From SCTD01 sp963781675 (GTDB taxonomy: Bacteria; Actinomycetota; Actinomycetes; Mycobacteriales; SCTD01): a stretch of DNA of 64,000 bases. The stretch lies in NCBI GenBank assembly GCA_963781675.1, contig CAWAGF010000005.1:434001-498000 (forward strand), in the 5' to 3' direction. Within the stretch, counting starts at the first letter, position 1. Every line of letters begins with the position of its first letter. Below are positions 1 through 8,271 of this stretch, piece by piece. Position numbers and translations under genes: made by a program. A model generated the notes under the pieces. It saw only the letters and a list, made by a program, of their open reading frames with translations. It did not search any database and was not told the origin of the DNA.

Positions 1-947
1 TGCTGGCGGAGCCCTTCCCGGACAGCGGGCCGCGGTCGGGCACCGTCGTTGGCGTCCTGTCCCTCGCCCGCAACGCCCAGGCGGTCGACCTCGTCCAGGA
101 GCTGGTCGTCGGAATCGGGCTGCTGACGATGGTCGGCACCTGGTTCGCGACGCGCCTGCTGGTCGGGCGCGCGCTGCGCCCCGTCGTGGCCATGACCGCG
201 CAGGCGGCGGACTGGAGCGCCACCGACGCCGCGCGCCGCTTCGGCACCGGCGGGCGGCCCACGGAGCTCGCCGAGCTCGCCACCACCCTGGACGGCGTGC
301 TCGACCGCCTGTCGGCGGTGCTGCGGCACGAGCAGCGGCTGACCGCCGAGCTCTCGCACGAGCTGCGGACCCCGCTGGCCCGGATCGTGGCCGAGGTCGA
401 CCTGCTGCAGGCCCGACCCCGCAGCGCCTCCGAGCTCAGCGCCGCGCACGCCTCGATCGGCGCCGGCGCCGGCCGGATGGACCGCATCCTGCAGACCCTG
501 CTCAGCACGGCGCGGTCCGGGGCCGACGTCCCGCCGGGTCGCGCCGAGGCCCGCGCGGTCCTCCGTACCGTCGTCGCGGGCTGCGCGGACCCGCGGCTGG
601 AGGTCAGCGGTCCGCCGGTCGTCGTGGGCGTGGACGCCGCGGTCCTGGAGCGCATCGTCGGGCCCTTGGTCGACAACGCCCTGCGCTACGCCCGCGCGCA
701 CGTCGACCTCCGCACCGGTCCGGGCCCGGTCGTCGTCGTGGAGGACGACGGGCCGGGCCTCGCGTCGGACCTGCTGGAGGCAGTGTTCGACCCCGGGCGG
801 CGTGCCAGCCCGCACGACGGGCACGCCGGTGCCGGCCTGGGTCTGGCGCTGTCGCGCCGCCTGGCCCGCGCCGCCGGTGGCGACGTCTTCCTGGCCGCCC
901 GCCCCGGCGGCGGGCTGACGGCGACGGTGGACCTGCCAGGGGGCTGA
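1..947 (+). CDS. Two-component sensor histidine kinase, 5' end outside window
   Basis: Membrane sensor kinase that autophosphorylates on His and passes phosphate to a response regulator, which is not in the window. The reading frame is open from base 3, so the gene begins upstream; an ATG at 129 is internal. Visible in order: a transmembrane helix near codons 33-52, a HAMP-like linker, the H-box LSHELRTPLARI near codon 117, the N-box VDNALRYA, the G1 box DDGPGL and the G2 box GAGLGLALSRRLA. All ATP-binding boxes are intact. Stimulus unknown. The next genes are small membrane proteins on the same strand, but no functional link is shown. Confidence 0.9.
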   Translation, partial: LAEPFPDSGPRSGTVVGVLSLARNAQAVDLVQELVVGIGLLTMVGTWFATRLLVGRALRPVVAMTAQAADWSATDAARRFGTGGRPTELAELATTLDGVLDRLSAVLRHEQRLTAELSHELRTPLARIVAEVDLLQARPRSASELSAAHASIGAGAGRMDRILQTLLSTARSGADVPPGRAEARAVLRTVVAGCADPRLEVSGPPVVVGVDAAVLERIVGPLVDNALRYARAHVDLRTGPGPVVVVEDDGPGLASDLLEAVFDPGRRASPHDGHAGAGLGLALSRRLARAAGGDVFLAARPGGGLTATVDLPGG

Positions 948-992
948 CGGCGCTCAGGCGCTGTTCAGGTGCGGGGCCGCAGGGTGTCGGTC

Positions 993-1808
993 ATGACCAC
1001 CGACACGACGGCCCCCACCGACCGGGCCCGGCGGATGCTGAACAAGGTCCCCGCCGTGACCGTCTACTTCTGGATCATCAAGGTCCTGTGCACGACGGTC
1101 GGGGAGAGCCTGGCCGACTACGTCAACGACACGATCGGCCTCGGCCTCACCGGCACCACCGTGCTGTTCGGCGCCGCGACGGTCGTCGCGCTGGTCGTGC
1201 AGCTACGGCGGGACCGGTACGTCCCGGCCGTCTACTGGCTCGTCGTCGTGCTCATCAGCACGACCGGGACCCTGCTGACCGACATCCTCACCGACTCCGT
1301 CGGCGTGCCGCTCGCTGTGAGCACGGCGGTCTTCGCCGTGCTGCTGGCCGGCGTCTTCGCGGTCTGGTACTCCCGCGAGCACACGCTGTCGATCCACTCC
1401 ATCAACACCTCGTCCCGCGAGGCCTTCTACTGGCTCGCCGTCCTCGTGACCTTCGCGCTCGGCACGGCTGCCGGCGACTGGACGCTCGAGCTCACCGGGT
1501 TCCCGGCCGTGCAGGCGGTGCTGGTCCCGGCCGGCCTGCTGCTGCTGGTCCTGGTGGCCTGGCGGCTCGGGGCCGGACCGGTGCTGAGCTTCTGGCTCGC
1601 CTACGTCCTGACCCGGCCGCTCGGCGCGAACATCGGCGACGCCCTCAGCCTGCCGCGCGACGAGAGCGGTCTCGGCCTCGGCACGTTCGGGACCAGCCTG
1701 CTGTTCCTGGCCTGCATCCTGCTCTGCGTCGGCTACCTGACGCGCAGCCGCGCCGACCAGGAGGACGCGACGCCCGAGCACGACGACGCGCCCCCGCGCC
1801 GCACCTGA
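993..1808 (+). CDS. Eight-helix membrane protein with fourfold internal repeat (COG4705-like)
   Basis: About 271 residues with eight predicted membrane helices and a charged C-terminal tail. The helices fall into four consecutive hairpins of about 50 residues. Each hairpin starts with an aromatic-Trp pair and later has a Gly and an Asp: FWIIKVLCTTVGESLAD, YWLVVVLISTTGTLLTD, FYWLAVLVTFALGTAAGD and SFWLAYVLTRPLGANIGD. It resembles the uncharacterised COG4705 membrane-anchored proteins; the biochemical role is unknown. A GTG at 969 in the same frame is an alternative start, but ATG 993 gives the usual short N-terminus. It lies 45 bases after the sensor kinase and may be cotranscribed with it. 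Confidence 0.75.
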   Translation: MTTDTTAPTDRARRMLNKVPAVTVYFWIIKVLCTTVGESLADYVNDTIGLGLTGTTVLFGAATVVALVVQLRRDRYVPAVYWLVVVLISTTGTLLTDILTDSVGVPLAVSTAVFAVLLAGVFAVWYSREHTLSIHSINTSSREAFYWLAVLVTFALGTAAGDWTLELTGFPAVQAVLVPAGLLLLVLVAWRLGAGPVLSFWLAYVLTRPLGANIGDALSLPRDESGLGLGTFGTSLLFLACILLCVGYLTRSRADQEDATPEHDDAPPRRT

Positions 1809-1841
1809 GTTTCCCAGCACGCACCTGATCCGAGGAGCCCC

Positions 1842-2294
1842 ATGACCGCGACCGCCCCATCCCTGACCCGCCGGGGCAGGACCGACGACGGGACCGTGCT
1901 CGCGGCCCTGACCGGCCTGCTGATGACCGTCGTGCTGTTCCAGGGCGCGATGGCCGGCGTGTTCGTCCGCGACGACCGCGAGCGGGACGCCCGGTCGTCC
2001 TTCATCGACGCGCACGCCTGGGGCGCCCACGTCGGCACCGTGCTCGCCGTCGCCACGGCGGGCTTCGTGCTCTGGCGACTGAGACACCACCGGCCGCTCG
2101 TCGTCGGTGCCGTGGTGCTCGCCGTCGCCTTCGCCGCCGAGTCCTACATCGGGGGCCTGATCCGCGACGAGGACCGGCAGGCACTCACGCCGGTGCACGT
2201 GCCGCTCGCGATGGTCATCACCGGCGTCACCGCATGGCTGATCCTGCAGGCCCTTCACCTCCGGCGGCAGGACTCCCCCACCCGCCGGACCTGA
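1842..2294 (+). CDS. Small four-helix membrane protein
   Basis: Protein of 150 residues with four predicted membrane helices (about residues 20-43, 61-82, 86-106 and 116-137). Two His near the second helix (DAHAWGAHVG) and one before the fourth (TPVHVPLAM) could bind haem or metal, as in small b-type membrane cytochromes, but I cannot assign a family. The start is supported by GAGGAG seven bases upstream of the ATG. It follows the COG4705-like gene by 33 bases, suggesting one transcript. Function not recognised. Confidence 0.7.
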   Translation: MTATAPSLTRRGRTDDGTVLAALTGLLMTVVLFQGAMAGVFVRDDRERDARSSFIDAHAWGAHVGTVLAVATAGFVLWRLRHHRPLVVGAVVLAVAFAAESYIGGLIRDEDRQALTPVHVPLAMVITGVTAWLILQALHLRRQDSPTRRT

Positions 2295-2570
2295 GAGCCG
2301 GCGAGGGGGCGGCACCTGTCGGGCGTCCCCCTCCAGGACGAGAGCCGCACCAGATGCCGTCGCCGCGGCGGTAGCGCCCGCTCCCCCTCCGTGCCGGCGG
2401 CGGCCGGAGCCATCCGCGAAGGCCCGGGACGCCTTCCGGCCCACGACTGCGTCCCGCGTCGCATGCGTCGTCCCTCGGCCCACCACGGCCGGAAGAGACG
2501 TCACGCGCCGCGGAAGGGCCGTCACTGCCGTCGCGGCTTCAGGCAGGTGAGGACCTGCAGGTCAGAGGTG
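2295..2570. other. 276-bp intergenic stretch
   Basis: No credible gene. The notable structure is at its right end: the 12-bp perfect palindrome GACCTGCAGGTC at 2552-2563, with an overlapping hairpin GCAGGT/ACCTGC at 2542-2557. Both lie just beyond the 3' end of the minus-strand tRNA-Asn and may help end its transcript. The rest is GC-rich non-coding sequence. Confidence 0.5.
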
Positions 2571-2643
2571 CTCCCCCATCTGGACTTGAACCAGAAACCC
2601 TGCGATTAACAGTCGCATGCTCTGCCAATTGAGCTATGGGGGA
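2571..2643 (-). tRNA. tRNA-Asn (GUU)
   Basis: A 73-nt cloverleaf on the minus strand. The acceptor arms TCCCCCA and TGGGGGA pair perfectly and are followed by discriminator G. The D-arm contains AGCTCAATTGGCAGAGC, the anticodon loop reads CTGTTAA (anticodon GUU, asparagine) and the T-arm contains GGTTCAAGTCC. CCA is not encoded. Confidence 0.97.
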
Positions 2644-2673
2644 TCGCGCCGGCAGGGCCGGCGTGGCGCACAG

Positions 2674-2679
2674 AGACTA
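2674..2679 (-). promoter_or_regulatory. -10 element of tRNA-Asn
   Basis: TAGTCT on the minus strand, about 30 bases upstream of the mature tRNA 5' end, fits the actinobacterial TANNNT -10 consensus. No clear -35. Confidence 0.45.
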
Positions 2680-2722
2680 GCGCACGGCACCGGTCCCCCG
2701 AACGCGAGACAGCGCGCCCGAG

Positions 2723-3865
2723 ATGACCGAGACTGTCCTGGTGCTGACCCTCGCCGAGCGCCTGCTGGCCGGAGCCGTCGCGACCGTCCTGACGGCCGGC
2801 ACGGTCAGCGCCGCGGCCGTGGAGCCGGAGCGCAGCGCGACGCCGCTCGCGGTGCCCGCGGCCACCCCGGCGGTCGTGCCGCCGAGCCCGTCGCCGCGCC
2901 CCTCCGCCAAGGCCGTCGCGCCCGCGCCGCGGCCGCCGAAGAAGAAGGCGGCCCCCGCACCGGCCCCGCGCCCGGCGGCTCCCGAGCCGCCGCAGGCCGG
3001 CTGCCCGCTGCCCAAGCGCCCGCGCTCCGGCCCGTACCGCCCCCGCCCGCAGAAGCCCCCGTCCGTCGCCGACGCCGCACTGCCCGCCCCCCTGGCGCCC
3101 GGCCCCAAGTCGGCCAGCCTCGACGCCGTGGCCGGCAAGGGCATCTGGGTCACCAACTTCAAGCAGACGCCGGTCGACGTCGCCGCCACCGTCGGCAAGG
3201 CGCGGGCGGCCGGCGCGCGCAGCATCTGGATCCGCACCGGCGGCCGGCAGGGCTACTACGGCGACGCCTTCCTCCCGGCGCTCGTCCCCGCGGCGCACGC
3301 CGCCGGGCTGTCGGTCGTCGCCTGGGACTTCCCCTTCCTGTCCGACCCGGTGGCCGACGCAGAGCGCGCCCGCCGCGCCTACGCCGACGGCATCGACGCC
3401 TTCGCCCCGGACATCGAGACGACCGCGGAGGGGACCTACGCCACGGCCCAGCGGGTGTCGCTCTACCTGTCGCTGGTCCGCTCCTACGCGGGCGGTCGAC
3501 CGGTCGCCGCGACGGTCCCGCGGCCCACGCCGCTGCGGCGGAAGTCCTTCCCGTACAAGGCCTTCGTGCCGTACGCCGACCTGTTCGTGCCGATGGTCTA
3601 CTGGTCCTGCAACGAGCCCGGCGGCCTGGTGATGCAGTCCCTGCAGGAGCTCGGCGCGCTGCTGCCGGTCGCGCCGGCGGGGCAGGCGTACGACATGGGC
3701 GAGGAGGGCGGCCGCCACGGCACGCCCACCCGGGCGGAGACCTGGCGCTTCCTCGACGTCGCGAAGCGCGGCGGCGCCGTCGGCGCGAGCCTGTGGACCG
3801 TCGAGCGGGCCGGGCCGGGCCAGCTCGAGGCGCTGCGTGACTACCCGTGGGCGGTCCGGCGCTAG
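2723..3865 (+). CDS. Secreted protein with Pro-rich linker and glycoside-hydrolase-like TIM barrel
   Basis: Protein of 380 residues. A hydrophobic segment at residues 12-33 suggests a signal peptide or anchor. It is followed by a Pro/Ala/Lys-rich linker to about residue 130, typical of passage through the cell wall. The C-terminal 250 residues (KGIWVTNFK, ARSIWIRTGG, LSVVAWDFPF, DAFAPDIETT, DLFVPMVYW) have the repeated beta-alpha pattern of a TIM barrel like those of putative glycoside hydrolases. Asp and Glu in DAFAPDIETT are candidate active-site residues. Substrate unknown. It stands alone, divergent from tRNA-Asn. Confidence 0.65.
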   Translation: MTETVLVLTLAERLLAGAVATVLTAGTVSAAAVEPERSATPLAVPAATPAVVPPSPSPRPSAKAVAPAPRPPKKKAAPAPAPRPAAPEPPQAGCPLPKRPRSGPYRPRPQKPPSVADAALPAPLAPGPKSASLDAVAGKGIWVTNFKQTPVDVAATVGKARAAGARSIWIRTGGRQGYYGDAFLPALVPAAHAAGLSVVAWDFPFLSDPVADAERARRAYADGIDAFAPDIETTAEGTYATAQRVSLYLSLVRSYAGGRPVAATVPRPTPLRRKSFPYKAFVPYADLFVPMVYWSCNEPGGLVMQSLQELGALLPVAPAGQAYDMGEEGGRHGTPTRAETWRFLDVAKRGGAVGASLWTVERAGPGQLEALRDYPWAVRR

Positions 3866-3952
3866 CGCTCGTCACGCAGGGTGAGTCGCACGGGCGTGCG
3901 CGGGTAGGGGTTCGGCAGACGACCACCCACCCACGACGCCCCGGAGGCCCCC

Positions 3953-4294
3953 GTGTTCAAGAAGCTCACTCTCGCTGCTGCTGCCGGTGCCGGCTACGTC
4001 CTCGGCGCCAAGGCCGGCAAGGAGCGCTACAACCAGATCGAGGCCAAGTTCCGCGAGATCGCGGGCATGCCGGCTGTGCAGAGCGCGACCACGACCGTCG
4101 TCGAGGCCGCCAGCTCCGCCGCCGACACGGCCAAGAGCGCCGCCTCCGACAAGGTCGCCGCCGTGGCCGACAAGGCCAAGGGCAGCAAGGGCGACACCGA
4201 CGTCGTCGTCGACCTCGGCACGGGCGCGAACACCGGCGCCACCATGGCCGGGGCGGCCGCGAGCGGCTCTGCGCCGGACGTCACGCGTCCCTGA
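3953..4294 (+). CDS. YtxH-like small stress protein
   Basis: Protein of 113 residues from a GTG start preceded by GGAGG. The N-terminus (LAAAAGAGYVLGAKAGKERY) is one membrane helix followed by the GAKAGRERY-type motif of YtxH-domain proteins. The remainder is an Ala/Lys/Asp-rich helix with repeats such as ADTAKSAASDKVAAVADKA. Such proteins are usually linked to general stress in Gram-positive bacteria; this is family knowledge, not seen directly. It precedes two further small proteins of stress-type families. Confidence 0.65.
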   Translation: MFKKLTLAAAAGAGYVLGAKAGKERYNQIEAKFREIAGMPAVQSATTTVVEAASSAADTAKSAASDKVAAVADKAKGSKGDTDVVVDLGTGANTGATMAGAAASGSAPDVTRP

Positions 4295-4347
4295 GCGCCT
4301 GACCGGGCACCACTCCTGCAGTCCCTGAACCGACGAGAGGAACTCCC

Positions 4348-4818
4348 ATGGGCAGCGTCACGCACTACCTCGAGGTCAACGCCCCGGCCGACCAGTGCTA
4401 CGCCTGGTGGCGCGGGCTGACCAACCTCCCGCAGATCATGCCGGACGTGGAGCAGGTCGTCCCCAAGGACGGCAGCACCCAGGTCACGCACTGGAAGGTG
4501 CACGGCCCGCTCGGCAAGAGCGTCGAGTGGGACGCCACGATCGTCGAGGACGTCCCGAACACCCGCATCGCCTGGGCGACCGAGGACTCCAGCGGCCTGG
4601 ACGTGAAGAACGCCGGCGCCGTGCGCTTCGACGACCACGGCGGCACCACCGGCGTCGAGGTCAGCCTGCAGTACGACCCGCCGGCCGGCGTGCTCGGCGA
4701 GGCGGTGGCGAAGCTGTTCGCCGACCCGCAGAGCAAGGTCGAGCGGGCCCTCGAGTCGTTCAAGGCGACGATCGAGGCGGCGACGCCGGGCACCGGCACG
4801 ACCGTCAAGAGCAGCTAG
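4348..4818 (+). CDS. SRPBCC-fold (polyketide cyclase/dehydrase-like) protein
   Basis: Protein of 156 residues beginning MGSVTHYLEVNAPADQCYAW, the usual opening of the START-like SRPBCC fold (beta strand, then V/P-x-xxCY/W). Further landmarks are LPQIMPDVEQV, KSVEWDATIVEDVPNTRIAW and VEVSLQYDPPAGVLGE, which define the hydrophobic cavity family. The ligand is unknown; actinobacterial members of this size are often stress-associated and not catalytic. GAGAGGAAC before the ATG serves as ribosome binding site. A strong hairpin follows the stop. Confidence 0.8.
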   Translation: MGSVTHYLEVNAPADQCYAWWRGLTNLPQIMPDVEQVVPKDGSTQVTHWKVHGPLGKSVEWDATIVEDVPNTRIAWATEDSSGLDVKNAGAVRFDDHGGTTGVEVSLQYDPPAGVLGEAVAKLFADPQSKVERALESFKATIEAATPGTGTTVKSS

Positions 4819-4831
4819 CACCGGACACCAG

Positions 4832-4871
4832 GCCGCAGGGCCGTCTCGCCACCCCGAGGCGGCCCTGCGGC
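4832..4871 (+). terminator. Hairpin terminator after the SRPBCC gene
   Basis: GCCGCAGGGCCG (4832-4843) pairs with CGGCCCTGCGGC (4860-4871). The stem extends inward through CTCG/CGAG to about 17 pairs around a short loop. There is no U-tract, as is common in high-GC actinobacteria. Confidence 0.7.
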
Positions 4872-4906
4872 GTCCGCCCCCTCCACCACCGAACGATCGG
4901 AACCCC

Positions 4907-5338
4907 ATGACGTCGCGCATCCCCGAGCCGCCCTCCGAGTTCGAAGCCGAGGGCGTGCCGGACCCCGGCTCCTCCCCGCACGACGGCGACGCCACCGGGC
5001 AGCTCGAGAGCACCACCGAGCAGCCGCGCGACGTGCCGCTGGCCGCCGACGAGTTCGGCACCACCGCGCGCGAGCTGCACGACGGCGAGTCCCTCGACGG
5101 GCGCATCTCCCGCGAGGAGCCCGACGTGCTGGCCGACGCCGAGCGGCCCGCCGACGAGAGCGCCGGCGTCGACACGCCGTTCGACGAGCGCGCCGGTCAG
5201 GGCATCGGCCGGCTGGTCGAGCCCGACGAGGGCGCCCGTACCGACACCGAGGCCGACCTGGTCGCGCAGGACGTCGGCACCGACCTCGGCGGCTACACCG
5301 CCGAGGAGGCCGCCATGCACCTCGAGCCCGAGGTCTAG
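4907..5338 (+). CDS. DUF5709-type acidic protein
   Basis: Protein of 143 residues, strongly acidic, without membrane segment. It carries the sequence pattern I know from actinobacterial DUF5709 proteins: ESLDGRISREEPDVL, GRLVEPDEGARTDTEAD and a C-terminal YTAEEAAMHLEPE. Function unknown. The ATG start is the first in frame after the preceding terminator; the stop is 9 bases before the topoisomerase IB gene, so the two may be cotranscribed. Confidence 0.7.
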   Translation: MTSRIPEPPSEFEAEGVPDPGSSPHDGDATGQLESTTEQPRDVPLAADEFGTTARELHDGESLDGRISREEPDVLADAERPADESAGVDTPFDERAGQGIGRLVEPDEGARTDTEADLVAQDVGTDLGGYTAEEAAMHLEPEV

Positions 5339-5346
5339 GGCCGCAC

Positions 5347-6396
5347 GTGGTCCGCCTGCGCCGCGTCTCCACCTCCGGACCCGGGATCCACCGGGTCCGG
5401 AGCGGCAAGGGCTTCCGGTACGTCGACGCCGCCGGCCAGACCGTCACGGACCCGGCCGTGCTGGAGCGGATCAGCACCCTGGTGCTGCCGCCGGCGTGGG
5501 AGGACGTCTGGATCTGCGCTGTCCCGAACGGCCACGTCCAGGCGACCGGGGTCGACGCCAAGGGGCGCCGGCAGTACCGCTACCACGACGCCTGGCGCGT
5601 CCAGCGGGACCTGGCCAAGCACGACCGGATCCTGGACTTCGCCTCCCGCCTGCCGACGGCACGCGAGCGGCTGCGCGAGGACCTGCAGGGCACCGACCTC
5701 TCGCGCACCCGCGTCCTGGCCTGCGCGGTCCGCCTCCTCGACCTGGGCTTCTTCCGCATCGGCGGCGAGCAGTACGCCAGCGAGAACCAGTCGTACGGCC
5801 TCGCGACGCTGCGCAAGGAGCACGTCCGGGTGTCCCGCGCGGGCGAGATCGAGCTGGAGTTCACCGGCAAGAGCGGCAAGCTCTGGCACCGCTCGCTCGC
5901 CGAGCCGGAGGTGTGCGCCGTCGTCATCGGGCTCAAGCGCCGGCGCAGCGGGGGCGAGGAGCTGCTGGCCTACCGGCACCCGAGCTCCGGCGCGTGGGTC
6001 GACGTGAAGAGCGGCGACATCAACGGCTACCTGCGCGAGGCGACCGGCGGCGACGACACCGCCAAGGACTTCCGCACCTGGTCGGCGACCGTGCTGGCCG
6101 CGATCGGCCTCGCCGTGTCGACGCACGCCGAGTCGCCGACCGCCCGCAAGCGGGCCGTCACGCGCGTGGTGAAGGAGGTGGCCGACAAGCTCGGGAACAC
6201 CCCGGCCGTCTGCCGGTCCTCCTACATCGATCCACGGATCATCGACCTCTACGACAACGGCGTCACCATCGCCGCCGACCTCGAGGCGCTGGGCGAGCAG
6301 GCGTCCTACGGCTCCCCCGCCTTCCAGGGCGCGATCGAGGCGGCCGTGCTGCGGCTGCTGCGCGAGCCCGCCGCGGGCGCCCGCCTCGCCGGATGA
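5347..6396 (+). CDS. DNA topoisomerase IB
   Basis: Type IB topoisomerase that relaxes supercoils through a 3'-phosphotyrosyl intermediate. The length (349 aa) is normal for the bacterial poxvirus-like form. Seen: the N-terminal DNA-binding segment (GIHRVRSGKGFRYVD, VLPPAWEDVWICAVPNGHVQ, DAKGRRQYRYH), the catalytic-domain signatures ALRIGGE-like FFRIGGEQYA, FTGKSGKLWH and DFRTWSATVLA, and the active-site Tyr in SSYIDPRII near residue 294. GTG start. The stop overlaps an ATG (ATGA) in frame with the next gene. Confidence 0.93.
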   Translation: MVRLRRVSTSGPGIHRVRSGKGFRYVDAAGQTVTDPAVLERISTLVLPPAWEDVWICAVPNGHVQATGVDAKGRRQYRYHDAWRVQRDLAKHDRILDFASRLPTARERLREDLQGTDLSRTRVLACAVRLLDLGFFRIGGEQYASENQSYGLATLRKEHVRVSRAGEIELEFTGKSGKLWHRSLAEPEVCAVVIGLKRRRSGGEELLAYRHPSSGAWVDVKSGDINGYLREATGGDDTAKDFRTWSATVLAAIGLAVSTHAESPTARKRAVTRVVKEVADKLGNTPAVCRSSYIDPRIIDLYDNGVTIAADLEALGEQASYGSPAFQGAIEAAVLRLLREPAAGARLAG

Positions 6397-6422
6397 CCCT
6401 GTCCGCACGCGCCCAGCCGACG

Positions 6423-6428
6423 TACCGT
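6423..6428 (+). promoter_or_regulatory. -10 element, leaderless start of the subtilase
   Basis: TACCGT ends exactly six bases before GTG 6435, and there is no ribosome binding site. This spacing places the transcription start at or next to the start codon, and it is why GTG 6435 is preferred over ATG 6393. Confidence 0.55.
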
Positions 6429-6434
6429 TCGGGA

Positions 6435-7724
6435 GTGACCCGTCCCCGTCTGGCCGGCCTGGCTGCCGTGCTGGGCGCGGCCGTCCTGCTCCCGGCCCTG
6501 CCGGCCGCTGCTGCGGGCACGCCGCCGCAGCCGACGTGGCACGCCGACCAGGCCGACGTGCCCGACGCCCGCGCCGCCGGGCGCAGCGGTCAGGGCGTCG
6601 TGGTCGCGGTGCTCGACAGCTGGGTCGACGGCCAGCACAAGGACTTCGAGGGGCGCGTCCTGCCGGGCGCCGACTGCCTCGGCGGCACCTGCGCGCCCGG
6701 CCCCGCCGCGGCCGACCAGTGCGACCACGGGACGCACGTCGCCGGCACCGTCGCCGCCTCCTCCTTCGGCGTCGCACCGCGCGCGACGATCCTGCCGGTA
6801 CGGGTGCTGTCGTACGACCCCTCGAACGGCGAGTGCGTCGGCCGGCCGGACGACGTGGCGGCAGGCATCCGCTGGGCGGTGCGCAACGGCGCCCGGGTGC
6901 TGAACCTGTCGCTCGGGCCGGACGTCCCCGGGCTGTCGGCGAGCTCCTCGATCCCGACCGCCGTGCAGGAGGCCGCCCGCGCCGGCGCCGTCGTGGTCTT
7001 CTCGGCCGGCAACGCGAGCCTGCCGGTGACCGACTCCTACGACGGCGCCGCCGTCATCGTCGCGGCCACTGCGCCGAGCGGCCGGCTCGCGTCGTACAGC
7101 CAGCGCGGGTCCGGGGTGGACCTCGCCGCTCCCGGCGGCGACCCGGAGACGCCGGACGTGTGCACGCAGGAGGACTGCGTGACCTCGCTGTTCCCGGGCA
7201 ACCGCTACTCGGTGGCCGCCGGCACGTCGATGGCCGCCCCGCACGTCGCCGGGATCGCGGCGCTGCTGCTCGGCCAGGACCCGCAGCGCACCCGGGAGGC
7301 CGTGCTCGACCGGATGCTCAGCACCGCCCGCCCGCTGGCCGACGCCGGCCGGGGCCTCGTCGACGCCCGGGCCGCCCTCGGCGTGCCGGCGCAGAAGCCG
7401 CCGACCAGCGCCCGCGCCACCCGCCGCCCGGCTCCCGTCGCTGCCCCGCCGGCGCCTGCGCGGCGGCCGTCCACCGGCACCCGCACGCCGGCGGCCGTCG
7501 GCAGCAGCAAGGCGCCCGCCGCAGCGTCGCTGCCGCCGCGGCCCGGCCCGTCTCCGACGCCTTCCGCGGCCGCCGGCGTCCCGGCGCCGCAGGCCGCCCC
7601 GGTGGAGGTCGCGCCGGTGCCGCTGCCGGTCGAGGAGCAGCTGCCGGCGTGGCTCACGGCGCTGGCCACCGGGCTGGTCGTCGCCTCGGGCTCGGCGACG
7701 GCCCTGGCGGCGCGCCGGCGGTAG
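6435..7724 (+). CDS. Secreted subtilisin-like serine protease (S8) with C-terminal membrane anchor
   Basis: Protein of about 429 residues. A signal peptide (AGLAAVLGAAVLLPALPAAAA) is followed by the S8 domain with a complete triad: Asp in VVAVLDSWVD, His in CDHGTHVAGT and Ser in AAGTSMAAPHVAG. The Asn of the oxyanion hole is in SAGNAS. Six Cys in the mature domain may form disulphides. After a Pro/Ala-rich linker comes a membrane helix (WLTALATGLVVASGSATALA) and an Arg tail, so the enzyme is probably displayed at the cell surface, like the mycosin type but without a neighbouring type VII cluster. ATG 6393, overlapping the topoisomerase stop, is an alternative start. Confidence 0.88.
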   Translation: MTRPRLAGLAAVLGAAVLLPALPAAAAGTPPQPTWHADQADVPDARAAGRSGQGVVVAVLDSWVDGQHKDFEGRVLPGADCLGGTCAPGPAAADQCDHGTHVAGTVAASSFGVAPRATILPVRVLSYDPSNGECVGRPDDVAAGIRWAVRNGARVLNLSLGPDVPGLSASSSIPTAVQEAARAGAVVVFSAGNASLPVTDSYDGAAVIVAATAPSGRLASYSQRGSGVDLAAPGGDPETPDVCTQEDCVTSLFPGNRYSVAAGTSMAAPHVAGIAALLLGQDPQRTREAVLDRMLSTARPLADAGRGLVDARAALGVPAQKPPTSARATRRPAPVAAPPAPARRPSTGTRTPAAVGSSKAPAAASLPPRPGPSPTPSAAAGVPAPQAAPVEVAPVPLPVEEQLPAWLTALATGLVVASGSATALAARRR

Positions 7725-7733
7725 GAGCCGGCG

Positions 7734-8237
7734 TCAGCCGATGGTGCGGCGGGCGTCCACCACGAGCTCCTCGGCCTGGGCCCGCAGCTGCGGGTCGTCC
7801 GGGTCGGTCCCGGCGTCGAACACCAGCTGCCAGTCGAGCAGCTCCTGCCCGGGACGACGCCGCCCCACCAGGCGCACCCCGCCGGCCGGCCTGAGCCTGA
7901 CGTGGTTGGACCAGGCGACGCTCGCGCTCACCTGCGTGCGGACGACGTCGGGCAGGTCGTCCTCCTCCGCCAGCTCGAGCTGCCAGCGCTGGCCCGCGCC
8001 GTCGACCGGCGCGACCTGCGAGACCACGAGCACCGGCCGGCGCCAGGTGGCCCGCTCGACGTCGGCCCAGGCCAGCGGCGGCCGCCCGGGCAGGCGCAGC
8101 CCGGCGCTGGTGGCGAGCACGGCGTCGCCCGCGGTCGTGACGGCCCAGCCGAGCCGGCGCTCCCCCGGCTCCAGCACGACCGCGCGGACGGCCGCCGGCA
8201 GCGGGGCGCGTCGGGTGAGCCGGCCGAGCAGGGACAT
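7734..8237 (-). CDS. Conserved hypothetical protein next to the sigma factor
   Basis: Protein of 167 residues, probably cytoplasmic, with mixed beta-rich sequence (RAVVLEPGERRLGWAVTTAG, LLDWQLVFDAG) and no catalytic motif I recognise. I have the impression of a family often found beside the actinobacterial dnaG/sigma region, but cannot name it. TACTGT lies six bases before the ATG, so it is probably transcribed from its own leaderless promoter and not from the upstream sigma-factor transcript. Confidence 0.6.
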   Translation of the reverse strand: MSLLGRLTRRAPLPAAVRAVVLEPGERRLGWAVTTAGDAVLATSAGLRLPGRPPLAWADVERATWRRPVLVVSQVAPVDGAGQRWQLELAEEDDLPDVVRTQVSASVAWSNHVRLRPAGGVRLVGRRRPGQELLDWQLVFDAGTDPDDPQLRAQAEELVVDARRTIG

Positions 8238-8243
8238 GCCGTC

Positions 8244-8249
8244 ACAGTA
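8244..8249 (-). promoter_or_regulatory. -10 element, leaderless start
   Basis: TACTGT on the minus strand, six bases before ATG 8237; no ribosome binding site is present. Confidence 0.5.
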
Positions 8250-8271
8250 GGCGCGCGGCCGCCCCCGGGGC

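Noticed and set aside
2571..2643. tRNA-Asn as attachment site of an integrated element
   Set aside because: No integrase, no repeated tRNA end and no foreign-looking gene block is present on either side.
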